NCBI GenBank assembly: GCA_030248065.1
Contig: JASAMV010002693.1
Span: 1 to 64,000 of the forward strand
From: Rhynchonema sp. JSB1_4
Taxonomy: Eukaryota > Nematoda > Chromadorea > Monhysterida > Xyalidae
Reading direction: 5' to 3'
Length of the DNA stretch: 64,000 bases
The position numbers were made by a program, and so were the translations under genes. The notes below the pieces were generated by a model. The model had not been told where the DNA came from. It did not search any database and saw nothing but the letters and a program-made list of their open reading frames with translations. This document shows, in pieces, positions 48,801 through 58,200 of the stretch (position 1 is the first letter of the stretch; every line of letters starts with the position of its first letter).

Positions 48801-50170
48801 GGGGGGTTGGGGGGGGGTTACCCCCCTGGTATGGGGTATGGGAAATCGGCCGGGGGTATGGGGTATGGGAAATTTTTCACTTTTGGAACAAGCACCCCTA
48901 AGAAATGACTTTTTGACCCCGAGAAGTACCAAAATTGGCCATTTTTCGTCCGAAAATGTCAAAAATTGCTTGCTGCCGCAAGAAAACTCTGTTTCAAGCA
49001 CTTTTTAGACCAATTTTGGCACTTTTAGAAGATTTTTGGGGTCATTTTTTTCAAAACCCCCACCCTCTGGTATGGGAAATTTTTGAGTTTTTGGAAAAAC
49101 CCCCCCCCCTGGTATGGGAAATTTTTGATTTTTGGGGGTATGTATGGGAAATTTCCCGAAAATTGGGCTGGGTACAGTGGTGTCGTTGGGGGGGGGGGAA
49201 GGGGGGGGGGTTACCCCCCCTAGTATCCGGTATCCGGTATCTTGATTTTTTCACCCAGGGGTATCCGGTATCCTGACTTTTTGTCCAAGGGTATCCTACC
49301 CTAAAAATTTTCCGAAAACGGTAAAAATCGCCCATTTTTACCTCCAAAATGCTCAAAATCGCTTGCTAGCGCAAGCATAACCCCCAAAATGACCATTTTT
49401 TGCGCTTTCAACACCGATTTTGCTCAATTTTCCTCTTAAAAAATTGACTTTTTTTAACAACCCCCCTGGGTATCCGAGATTTTTTATTTTAGGGAGCAAC
49501 CCCCCCCTGGTATCCGAGATTTTTCATTTTGGGTATCCGGTATCCGAAAATTTTGGATTTTGGGTATCCGGTATCCTGACTTTTTGATTTCCCAACGACA
49601 CCACTGGCTGGGTATGGGAAAATTTCGATTTCTCAACGACACCACTGTTGCACACACTATAGTCCTGATGGGCGTAAAACATTTCGCTTTAGAAAAAGGA
49701 GCGCACGTTAACGGACGAAATCATTGCAAAAGCAAGAAACATATTGATATCAACATACTTCATCAGATCCCCAACGTAACTTCGTACACTTTCGAATGCA
49801 ACAAAGAATCGTGTGACGATGTCCATGTAGGTCTCACGCAACGAGCCATCCTGTTCGAGCAGTTCCTGCAGCGTTGAAAGTGGGCGTGAAGTTTGTGCTC
49901 TCAAAATATGAAAAATGAGTAGGAAGAGCAAAAATAGAAATTTTTCTGTTTTCCTCACATACGTACCTCGTTCTCATCCAATTTCTTCTCGAATTCGTCC
50001 ACAATTTGAAAGTAGGCAAAGTCGGGCAACAATTGGTGTGATGTTTCAAACACATCCGGTACACGATCAGCCAATCGCAGCAGTTCGGCTACAATCGCAT
50101 TGCCTCGGGACACCAGACGAAGCAGACATTGACCGCACATATTGTTGCTCGCCAGCAGATCTTGTTGCAT
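33805..50170 (-). CDS. WASHC5: WASH complex subunit strumpellin (right-arm copy, intact)
   Basis: This is the mirror copy of the left-arm gene. The start codon is at 50,170, exon 1 is 49,967-50,170 and the stop is 33,805-33,807. Every exon I checked keeps frame and splice signals. Differences from the left copy are mild substitutions: His to Arg in exon 10 (AQYHQ/AQYRQ), Arg to His in exon 21 (NKRDV/NKHDV), Val to Ala in exon 22 (NALVA/NALAA), Cys to Ser in exon 25 (INCHC/INSHC). The large intron (38,631-45,444) is longer than on the left because of the foldback element and extra minisatellite units. The gene follows GLD-2 in the same direction, with about 980 bp between the GLD-2 stop and this ATG. 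Both copies look translatable, so the locus would encode two near-identical strumpellins if the duplication is real. Confidence 0.93.
35714..36096. mobile_element. hAT-like MITE with CAGTGGCGGATCC ends (right-arm copy)
   Basis: A perfect 8-bp duplication gctcaaca (35,706-35,713 and 36,097-36,104) flanks ends CAGTGGCGGATCC / GGATCCGCCCTTG. It is orthologous to 13,813-14,208. Confidence 0.88.
37234..38102. mobile_element. CAGTG-type element, right-arm partner of 11,390-12,672
   Basis: It starts CAGTGCAGTTCCTGG and ends CCAGGAACAACACTG, flanked by tatgacaa and catgacaa. It contains one nested element (37,302-37,777, perfect gttagtgt duplications) and lacks the second one present on the left, so it gives the pre-insertion state. 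Confidence 0.85.
37302..37777. mobile_element. CAGGG-type element with GGTTGGGCAAAAAACG ends (right-arm copy)
   Basis: Ends CAGGGTTGGGCAAAAAACG / TTTTTTGCCCAACCTTG lie between perfect 8-bp duplications gttagtgt at 37,294-37,301 and 37,778-37,785. This matches a non-autonomous hAT-like insertion. The partner is 12,128-12,609. Confidence 0.85.
39857..40929. mobile_element. TTAA-flanked ~1.07-kb foldback element, right arm only
   Basis: The sequence from 39,857 (AGCTGCTGGTCAACAACCC) runs about 500 bp, then after a loop near 40,370-40,420 it returns as its own complement to 40,929 (ending GGGTTGTTGACCAGCACCT). TTAA stands directly outside both ends (39,853-39,856 and 40,930-40,933). The left arm has a single TTAA at the matching empty site (9,667-9,670). 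TTAA target duplication is the hallmark of piggyBac-type transposition. No transposase is present, so it is a non-autonomous foldback. Open frames in each half are mirror images of each other and not real genes. Confidence 0.85.
41755..42225. repeat. Minisatellite, right-arm version, ~6 units
   Basis: This is the complement of the 79-bp unit at 8,150-8,400. The phrase acccggtagcatgcgg recurs about six times; three units have lost four bases (gcttaggct instead of gcttgccaggct). Units are more numerous than on the left, as expected of slippage or unequal exchange. Confidence 0.9.
48092..48302. mobile_element. 211-bp TTTAGTAGC element, right-arm copy
   Basis: Perfect 8-bp duplications ttacaacc (48,084-48,091 and 48,303-48,310) flank it. 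It is the same length and site as 1,879-2,089. Confidence 0.8.
48784..49647. mobile_element. CAGTG-type element, right-arm partner of 980-1399, interrupted
   Basis: Perfect duplications ttgcacac (48,776-48,783 and 49,648-49,655) are the complement of gtgtgcaa on the left, so this is one ancestral insertion. It is longer here because a second element is inserted at 49,175. Confidence 0.88.
49175..49606. mobile_element. Right-arm-only nested CAGTG element, 'GGTATCCGGTATCC' family
   Basis: Ends CAGTGGTGTCGTTG / CAACGACACCACTG lie between perfect 8-bp duplications gctgggta (49,167-49,174 and 49,607-49,614). The ends are identical to those of the host element, yet the internal motif is GGTATCCGGTATCC instead of TATGGGAAATTTTT. 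The core has a GCTTGCtaGCGCAAGC hairpin. The left arm shows the empty site at about 1,015. Confidence 0.9.
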
Positions 50171-50628
50171 GGCTGCAGTGGACAAAGATGAAACACAAAA
50201 TCTGGAGGAGCGCGTACCAAATGTCTAGACAGGACCAGGACAGGACGTACAACAAATAAAGATAAAACGGAGCCACATCACCCACCAGCTTGCACGACCG
50301 CCATATTTGCAGCTTTGTGATTGACAACAGCCTGCGACCGAACAATATGGAAATTTGAAATTCGTTGAATAATTCTGAACTGAGCGATAACGCGAAACAT
50401 CGGTTAACGCGATGGAACAACCAGCACAGCTGTAACCAAAATCCGAAGAATTTCAACAGAACGAGAACTTTATAAAATTCACCGGATAAACAATAACGAC
50501 AATAACAATAACGCAACGACAAGAGAATTCATTGTGTTGCAAGCAGTCTGTCTGAAATTAAAACAGCAAAAAACAGCCACGAAACAAAAGCATCTAGGGT
50601 GCTCAGCAGCTCAGGCACCCACATCAAG

Positions 50629-51151
50629 AACAATGTAAATGACACCTTTCTCTCCAATAAAACCCGTGAACCCCTAATTCATAACACAACGCAAAAGCGC
50701 AAAACTTGCTGACGGAATATAATGCGATTATGTGGATGTATGCGTAAAACACAGCCCAGAATGCAACAAAGACAACAAACAGAAACACAACAAAAAACTT
50801 ACAAAAACACAATCAACAAGAGCACATAACAATTGATTGGTTAGGCGAACAATCCGATACTTGACCTGAGGCCAATCTAAATGTGGTAAATAATTGATGT
50901 GATGACTGCGTTCACTTGGCATCTATGTATACCCTTAATTTTTGTACCTGATAAACAAAATGAATAAAAAAAATCATCAATAGCAAAATATCAGTACCTA
51001 AATTAACAACACGTAAACGAAATCACTGAGTCGGATCAGACGGCACCGAGCTGGCCGGGGTCGACGCATTAGATCGCGGTGCGGACTGCAGCAGAGCGCA
51101 CACTGCTGAGCACCGACTGAAACATTAAACAGTCAAACATTGACAGCAGAG
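50629..51151. other. Intergenic, GLD-2 3' flank to right WASHC5 upstream
   Basis: This AT-rich stretch holds no supported exon. It probably holds the GLD-2 3' untranslated region and the WASHC5 promoter side. A matching left copy, if any, lies outside the window. Confidence 0.4.
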
Positions 51152-54100
51152 CTAAAAAAATGAAAACACGCACATGTTGTGATTATGAGTGGTCGCATGT
51201 TGTTGCTTGTACGAGGTGCGTTTCTCAACGTGGTTGCAGTCCGTCGCAGCACGCCAACTCACATCTCGCTCGCTGTTGTAATGTTGCGACCAGTTGGACG
51301 CGTATTTGTATCGCTGCGATTGGTTGTTGTGATAACGACTGTTGTTGTTATGGGCCACGGGATAATGCTGATAATGACGTGGCGATCGGTGATTGGTCGA
51401 CGGTCGGTAATGCTGATTGGTTGATTGCTGCCAACCAGCCGCTCGCTGACTGGCTGTCGGTTGTTTGCTGGGTGATGCAACCAACGATGGCCACACATCA
51501 CGTACGTGAAAACCGGTGAACTGACTGAAGTCGCCCAGTCGCGATGACGGAATGCCGAAATAGTCCTGTCGTATCGTAGAAAATACAAAATCCCACATTT
51601 TTTAAGTCCAAGCGAACGTGATCAAAACTCAACAACACTGACCTGATTGCGATGATAAGCCGTCGGATGATATACGCCGTATGAACTGGTCTTCGCGTGT
51701 GCAGCGTTTGGTTGATTGGAATCGGGTTTCTGAAACGCATGATTTTTCAGCTCAGTCATCATCGGTACAAACAGCACAATATTCATGACAAGTAGCGTTA
51801 CAGGGATGTCATGTCGGGTGCCAAAAAGTGTAGCTGTCGGTTTTTTGTGACCCGACACCCGACGCTTACGGTTCAAAACGTCAAGAATTTTGAGAGAAAC
51901 TTTTCTTCGAAACAAATGTTTCCGAAGGCGCATAATGTGACATTTTGGTGTTTATTTCGTTTGAAAAAACTTATATTCAGTGAATTGGGCCAAAAATTGC
52001 ACTAATGACGGAAACGAGCAAAATTTTGTCCGTTTTTGGTTAAAAAACTAGATATTTGGTGTCGGCTATTTTTTAGAACTGTCGGGTGTCGGCTACTTTC
52101 TCAGATGTCGGGTTCGGGTACCCCTCCCCCCGATGTCTAACCCTAATGACAAGCTCACCGTCGATGTGTGTAGGTCGATGTCGTGTGCCAAGTCCACGTC
52201 ACTGATCGTCTGTTGACTACATTTCAATGACGGATCACCTGCGACAAACAAATATTAGCGAAACGACAGCAAGAACATGTTGGGCGTCGAAATGTTTTAC
52301 CAACTGTTCAAGTCGCGGTGCGAGCTGATACTAATGAGTATAATACCTCGCCCTGTGAAACACCCGTCAAACATTTCCAACCCACCTTCATTGCTGGTGG
52401 CAGTGTATGGCGTGGTGATTTGATCGGATTCACTGCTACTGCTTGGCGATGTCCGATTGCTGTCCGGTTCACCATTCGACATGTAATACGACGGTTGACG
52501 ACTGAGTGACATCACCGAGTTCGGTAGTGAGAATGAGCCACACGCGAGCACACTGCTCAGCGAACCATGTTTGCGCAATTGATTGTAGCTACGACGGAAT
52601 ACCTGTCAATTTTACAATCTTTCAACCTTTTCTGTTCGCTGAAGAATGCACGAAAAACATGTGCATCGCTCTCGTTCCCAGCGCGGTTCCTCGCCTGGCG
52701 GGGAATTAAGTGTGCCCTCAGTAATTTTGGACAGTAATTAAGTACACGCCTCAAGGGGGAGAAGACTGTGGTGGCAGTGTCAGGCCCACATGGTTAGACC
52801 GGAGGCGCGAAATGTATGATTTTGGTCACTCAAAAACGAAAAAAAACAGTTTTCAGCACGTTTTGGCCAAAAAATGAGGTAAAAGTAGTGCTTTTCCCAA
52901 TTTTCGCCGAAAGTCGGTTTAAAATGCCTATTATGGGTGCGTGCGACTTTTAAGAAAATAGGGTTTGAAAACACCGATTTTGGCTAAAAGGCACAAAATT
53001 GCTTGAGAGAGGTAAGTACTCAACCCCAACCCCCTCAGATTTTTCCGAGGTAACCATTGCGAGGGGTAACCCCCTGCCACTACTATGGCCGGGGGAGACC
53101 CAATTTTACATTTTTATCACTTTTACAGGTGTACAGGAACTACTCGTACCTGTTTGATGCCAGCCAATATCGTGTAATCATAGACCGAATGAGCGGTGTT
53201 GGCGCATGTGAACGGTTCTGACGAATAGAAGGGAACAGTAGATGACTATAAAGACCAAATTATACTTCGTTCTCTCGCGAAACAAATCTTCCCACGCCGA
53301 CTGATACTCACGCGCGCGCCAGCCAACTAGCACGAGAATTTGTTTCGCGTTGCATGAAAAAACGAAGCATAGTTATGCCGTAATAGTGTGATCAATTTTG
53401 TCGATCAACTCACCCTCGATGCACACACATCTCCATTGATTCGGGTGATTGTAGGGCGAGCGACCCGACATTGCGATTGAACGACTGATACAGCCGCCAC
53501 GTCGGATCGACATGCACGACGCATCGTAGCTGCAAAGTGCTTCGTGCACAGCAGTCAGTTCCAATGAATCCACGATCCCATTTTGGAAGCACACGAACTG
53601 AATTACGCCATAACACATCACAAACTTGAAATCATACGCGAAATACTGCATGAATCCGACGAGGAGCTGTCCAACAGTGGCGTGATTGGCTCGGACGAAT
53701 GCCCGACCATGATGTTGATTGGGGAGATCGTGACCGATTTGTAGGTGGCGCACGTCGATTCGATGGTGGAATTTGTGTGGGAACATCATTTGCAGGCTCG
53801 GCAACACCGGCGGGTGGATACCTGCTGCAAACAATCATCGGTGATCAAGCTTGGTCATCAGGTCGGATAGATCTCGTCTCGGTCACAGATGGTTGTTTGC
53901 ACAAGGATGGGTTTGAGACCAGTGCAAGTGCAAAGGTCTCATTGCCCAAACCCGGTCAGTTCGGCTCATACTCATAAACAAGTTGCCAGTCCAGATTAGT
54001 TGAATCTCGTCAATAAAATTACCAAAGCCACGTGACGAAAGCCAGACCAATCCGCCTTTCGGTCACCACCTTTGATACCGGCGGATGTTTTCATTATTCC

Positions 54101-55767
54101 ACACCGGTACACACAATGAAAAATTCACAATCAGGTCCATTTTTGAATGCGAACCTTGCAGATAGTGAATGACCATCAAGACGAGCGAATAGCTGGCGAA
54201 CGTGCCTCGTGACGCGTCACTGATGCCTTGACGTCGTGCCCATTCTTTGATCACCAGCACCAGAGGTTGCAGGCGCGATTCGACTGTAGAAATTTTTAAC
54301 AACTGTTTTTCCTGATAAATAACCGACCCAAGTATTAATCATCCGAATAATTTCAACGCACATTTAGCGTAGTAGTACAATAAATGCGTGTTCTTGATCG
54401 CCACCGAATTATTGACATTCAGATCGACTTGAATGTCTTCGTAGGGGTGGCCGAATTGAATGCGTAATATTGGCACTTTGGCGATGATTAATTGTTGCGA
54501 ACGAATGGACAGTGCTGCGATTGGCAGGATAAGATTGTTATTATGTGCCTTCATGCAAAAACATTCAATCTCCACCTGAATCATCTTCCACGTCCAGCAC
54601 TCGTGACACACGGGACAGAACGCTGACGGCCGCCGTTCGTTGATCAACCTGAAACGGACTTTAGGAATTTGCGAAACATTTCCCCGTTTTATCTGACAAT
54701 AGTGATTATTGAAAACGAACGTCTCCTTCAGCGATCATCAAACACAAATCCATGTCACTGTAGTTCGTGCCAAATCCGTTCATCGATGAGCCGATCACGT
54801 ACAGACCGCATTCTAAAAATATGTGTTTGTGATCATTGCCAAAGATTAAGCAACAACGATGAAACACAGACTTGAAAAAATGGTTGATATGACACGATGT
54901 AGGCGATCGCGCAGACAGAGCTTGCGTCGAAACAGCTCGTCCGGCTGGCGGTTTCGCGCGAAATGCTCGTAGATTTCATTGTCCAACTCACGGTGGGTGC
55001 CGTCGTCCTACAAAGTGAATCAGTTAACTCATTTTGACGATGAACAGTAACAGTAAGAAACGAAACATTGCAAAATGTTCCACGGGTCTTGTAACTGTGT
55101 TTCAATCACTAATTTACATGCATGGTGAAAGCAATAAAACAGACAAACAAACATTGCAAAATCAATTTCCAACCTCATTTGTGCTGTCAACGTACTGTCG
55201 ATTGGCTGGAAATCGATAATGACTGTGGTGACTGGGTCGTGTAAATCCGGGCGTGGTGAATAACTGGTTGCTCCTACCATGTGGTTGAGCTTGACTTTGG
55301 CATTGTTGTCGCTGTTGTTGTGTATGTGCCTTGTCGGTATCTGTACCCATCAATTCTCGAAATCCACAGAACGAATGTTGATGCACCAACGACAAGGCAG
55401 CGCCGGAGTCGGCAGTTGGGGGTGATGTTGCGGACATCACACTATTGTCATCGTCATTCTGATCCCCGACCGTATTTTCGCGATTGTTGTTCTTCTCATC
55501 CCACGGATCAGACACAATCGGTGATGGCGGAGGTGGAGGAGTAGCACTGGCCGGGCGGGATGATGAACACGAACGAGCACATTGTGACGATGACTGTTGT
55601 TGTTGACGTTTCTGTTGTTCAACCAAATATTCATTGCAACCACGACGCACGGGGGGCACACTCGTCGAGTTGCTGCTGTTGTTCAGCAAATGCCCTTGCG
55701 TGTGCGGAATTTTCAGCATTTCGTGATCCGACAAATCAATGTTGTACTGCTGGTGCTGACAGTTCAA
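51152..55767 (-). CDS. gld-2: GLD-2-type cytoplasmic poly(A) polymerase
   Basis: A non-canonical poly(A) polymerase that lengthens tails of selected mRNAs in the cytoplasm, often with an RNA-binding partner. Exons 5' to 3': 55174 to at least 55767, 54872-55007, 54721-54812, 54576-54648, 54362-54514, 54155-54283, 53626-53824, 53414-53529, 53150-53217, 52386-52602, 52159-52238, 51643-51729, 51152-51565; about 786 codons with phases consistent. The N-terminal ~200 residues are low complexity (Gln, Ser, Pro runs). The nucleotidyltransferase core follows: VIGSSMNGFGT then SDMDLCL gives two catalytic Asp, and VDLNVNN the third. The PAP-associated part includes PLVLVIKEWARRQGISDASR, GTFASYSLVLMVIHYLQ and [20 protein letters not shown]. 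The C-terminal tail is Asn/His/Gln rich. The 5' end is unresolved: the frame stays open upstream of 55,767 without an obvious ATG. Introns at 51,730-52,158 and 53,218-53,413 hold mobile elements. It is upstream of and codirectional with the right WASHC5. Confidence 0.93.
51793..52145. mobile_element. Element with GTCGGGTGTCGG words in GLD-2 intron
   Basis: Direct 8-mers atgacaag (51,785-51,792 and 52,146-52,153) flank a unit whose ends read TAGCGTTACAGGGATGTCAT and GATGTCTAACCCTA; the ends are roughly complementary. The words GTCGGGTGTCGG / CCCGACACCCGAC recur near both ends, the same plan as the CAGTG elements. Confidence 0.65.
52767..53090. mobile_element. Probable element with GTGGTGGCAG / CTGCCACTACTA ends
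   Basis: The borders are approximate: CTGTGGTGGCAG near 52,767 and CCCCTGCCACTACTATGG near 53,085 could be degenerate inverted ends. The right part (GAGGTAAGTACTCAACCCC, GAGGGGTAACCCCC) resembles 58,080-58,200. No target duplication was found. It lies in the GLD-2 intron 52,603-53,149. Confidence 0.4.
53252..53380. mobile_element. TAA-flanked foldback MITE in GLD-2 intron
   Basis: TTATACTTCGTTCTCTCGCG near the left end is answered by CGAAGCATAGTTATGCC at the right, and taa stands outside both (53,249-53,251 and 53,381-53,383). It is a diverged relative of 63,316-63,453. TAA duplications suggest the PIF/Harbinger type. Confidence 0.6.
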
Positions 55768-56035
55768 TTCGTTTTTTTGTGATGACTCGACTTCGAGTTC
55801 CGTTTGCCTTGTGTCGGTGAATAGCTTTTTTTTAGCTCCACCTCACCTTATCACGCAAAGCAACTACACGAGCCTTGCAAGCTGCAAATGAAAAGCCATG
55901 AAATGAAATGACTACCGAATTTTTTACGAATAAATTTTTTGGACCAACCACATCAAACATAAACACCACTGCCCACGCGCCCAATATAGGACCAGGGGGT
56001 GGGGCGGCTTCCTGTTTTTAGTCACATGTCCCCCA
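55768..56035. other. Upstream side of GLD-2
   Basis: It may contain an unrecognised 5' exon of GLD-2. A minus-strand TTGCAG near 55,880 is followed by an open stretch ending in a possible GTGAG donor near 55,847. From 55,924 onward G/C-run repeat sequence begins. Confidence 0.35.
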
Positions 56036-56128
56036 CAGTGTAGTACTTGGTCAGGGTGTTGACGATAGATAGATTGGGACCCGAAATGTGTTGACGATAG
56101 ATAGATGACCCAAGTCCGAAATCTGGGG

Positions 56129-57424
56129 CAGTGCTGTGGCTGGGGGGGGGTGGGGGTCCCCCCCCACGGGAGGGGCTGGGGGGGGGCTGGGGGGGCTTCC
56201 CCCCCCGAAGGGGTATCTATCTCGAGGCAACCCTTAGGGGGGGGATGGGGGGGGGGAAGGGTATCTATCTCGAGCCGACCCCAAAGGGTATCTCGAGTAA
56301 GTAGATTTATGGTTTTTAAAGGCAAAAATAGGTGTTTTTCGACCTCGGGACCCCCAAAAATCGCGCGCGCAAACACCCGAAAACGGTCATTTTAGGCCAA
56401 TTTTCGGCAAAAATGTCAAAAAGTACCCATTTTTAGGCCAATTTTGCAGTAAAATTGCAGGCAAAAAACGGCCTTTTTTCGCCTTTTGACGGACCATAGG
56501 GGTATCTTGGGTAGCCTCTGGGGGGTATCTCGAGTAAGTCCGAAACCTTCCCCCCCTAGGGTATCTTGGGTCGATTGGCCTGCCACCAGTGTAGTGGCTG
56601 GGGGGGATGGGGGGGGATTCCCCCCCTAAGGAGTAGGTACCTTGCAACCACCCCTTGGGGGGGGGATGGGGGGGGAAGGGTAGGTACCTTGCAACCACCC
56701 CGGAGGGTACCTTGCAACCATCAATTTGTGGTTTTTATAGGCAAAAATGGGTGTTTTTCGACCTCAAAACCCCAAAAATCGCGCGCTCCGCGCGCAAGCC
56801 TCCATATAATAGCTATTTTGGGCAAATTTTCGGCCAAAATGCAAAAAAGTACCATTTTTTCGGCCAATTTTGCAGAAAAAAGCATGCAAAAACACCCTTT
56901 TTTCGGACCCCAGGGGCACCTGGAGGCTGGGTAGGGGGGTACCTTGCAACCATCTGGATCCATCCCCCCCAAGGGTACCTTGCAACCATCTGCCTGCCAC
57001 TACACTGCCTGCCACCACACTGGTCCCCCCAATGGTACCCTACCCGCCCCGGCCTGGTACGCTACCCCCTACCCGCCCCGCTCTTGTACCCTACCCCCCT
57101 ACCCGCCCCGCCCTGGTACCCTACCCGCCCCGATTTTTACCCCCAACAGGCCCATTTTTCGGTCAAAAATGCCCAAATACCGCCCGAAAACCCTCAAAAG
57201 TGCAAAAAATTTCGCGCTGCGCGCGATATATGTACTTTTTAGTACATAAAAACAGGCACGCGAAAAAACTTGTGTTGTACCCTACCCGCCCCGAAAAATC
57301 CCCCCCCTCCCCCCCAAACCGGATTTCCCCCCCCCCCAAGTTTCCAGGTACACTACCCCCCTACCCCCCCCGGATTTTTACACCTATGTACCCAACCCCC
57401 CCCCCAAAAGTAGCCACAGCACTG
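56129..57424. mobile_element. Nested CAGTG element, second level
   Basis: Ends CAGTGCTGTGGCT / AGCCACAGCACTG are exact complements, flanked by perfect 8-bp duplications atctgggg (56,121-56,128 and 57,425-57,432). It contains GGTATCTATCTCGAG, GGTATCTCGAGTAAG and CTACCCGCCCC words between G and C runs, so it may itself be a composite. A further element sits at 56,587-57,007. Confidence 0.85.
56587..57007. mobile_element. Nested CAGTG element, third level, 'GGTACCTTGCAACCA' family
   Basis: Ends CAGTGTAGTGGCTGG / GCCTGCCACTACACTG lie between perfect 8-bp duplications cctgccac (56,579-56,586 and 57,008-57,015). The motif GGTACCTTGCAACCA(C/T)C is repeated at both ends beside G and C runs. The core has ATCGCGCGCTCCGCGCGC. 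Confidence 0.88.
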
Positions 57425-57672
57425 ATCTGGGGGGTCGACCCAAACTTGTTGGCGATAGATAGATGGTGGGGGGTCGCCAAAAATCAAGGTATAGTATAGT
57501 GTTAAGTAGATAAAAATGTGTAAATATAAATGAAAATGTACTTAGATGTACTAAATCCGCGCGTAGCGCGCGATTTTTTGCGTATTTGGGGTGAAAAATA
57601 CCGATTTTGAGCCATTTTGAGTCAAAAATGTCAATTTTGGGTTCGAAATGTGTTGACGATAGATAGATAGTT

Positions 57673-58200
57673 CCGTACTTAAGAACGTAATTTCGAAAAA
57701 TATAACAATTTCAGTGCAAAACTTGTTCGAAGTGACGAGAGTGCTCTTGAAGAGTGTTGAAGTCAGTCGAAAACACTTGGTTTACACGCTTTTTGGCCCA
57801 TTTTGGGCCGGTTAACTTTTGTGCTCGAGCCAATTTTTCACTGAAATCGAAAAACTCATCGGTTTTGCATTACATTTTTTTGGAAAAATTGGGATAAAGT
57901 ACCGATATTTTTTTCGATCAAAAACCGAAGAGATACCCACGAAAAAACAAATGGAAAAGTATTCGGGTCTCGAAAAAAACGTTTTTTTTGCCTGCCAGTA
58001 TAATTTTTGGGAAAATAAGATCGAAAAACACCGAATTTTACCTTAAAAAGGTATAAAATTGCCTGTGACTGAGAGGTATGATTTGGAGTTGTGAGAGGTA
58101 AGTAAAGTACTCAACCCCCCCCCAACCCCCCTCGGGTTTTGTGGTAGGTAAGTACTGAGAGGGGGTAACCCCCCGCCCCCAACCCCCCAACCACTACTAT
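57673..58200. repeat. Unclassified AT-rich and G/C-run repeat sequence
   Basis: Related to 52,800-53,090 (words ending AAAATTGCCTG/CTTGAGAGAGGTA and GGGGTAACCCCC). No gene and no clean element ends. Confidence 0.35.

Larger units (their letters stand above)
25226..50628. repeat. Right arm of ~25-kb inverted duplication
   Basis: This is the reverse-complement partner of 1-25,058, with the same gene order mirrored. It carries a TTAA-flanked foldback at 39,857-40,929 and a nested CAGTG element at 49,175-49,606 that the left arm lacks. It lacks the left-arm insertions at 9,046 and 11,423. Homology stops being testable at about 50,628 only because its partner is position 1 of the window. Confidence 0.95.
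56036..57672. mobile_element. CAGTG-type 'TGTTGACGATAGATAGAT' element, host of a nested stack
   Basis: It starts CAGTGTAGTACTTGGTC. The motif TGTTGACGATAGATAGAT recurs at 56,060, 56,090, 57,450 and 57,653. The core (57,480-57,640) has CCGCGCGTAGCGCGCG and matches, inverted, 62,190-62,350 of the copy at 61,954-62,511. The 3' terminus is not clear; it may be truncated. A 1.3-kb nested stack interrupts it at 56,129. Confidence 0.6.

Noticed and set aside
1..50628. Fold-back single-read artefact as the whole explanation of the palindrome
   Set aside because: Each arm has private insertions with target duplications and the matching empty site in the other arm, which one molecule read twice cannot give. 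A haplotype misjoin remains possible.
56870..57499. 209-codon open frame rich in Pro, Arg and Tyr
   Set aside because: It is the translation of C runs and CTACCCGCCCC words inside nested elements; no domain, and neighbouring frames are equally open.
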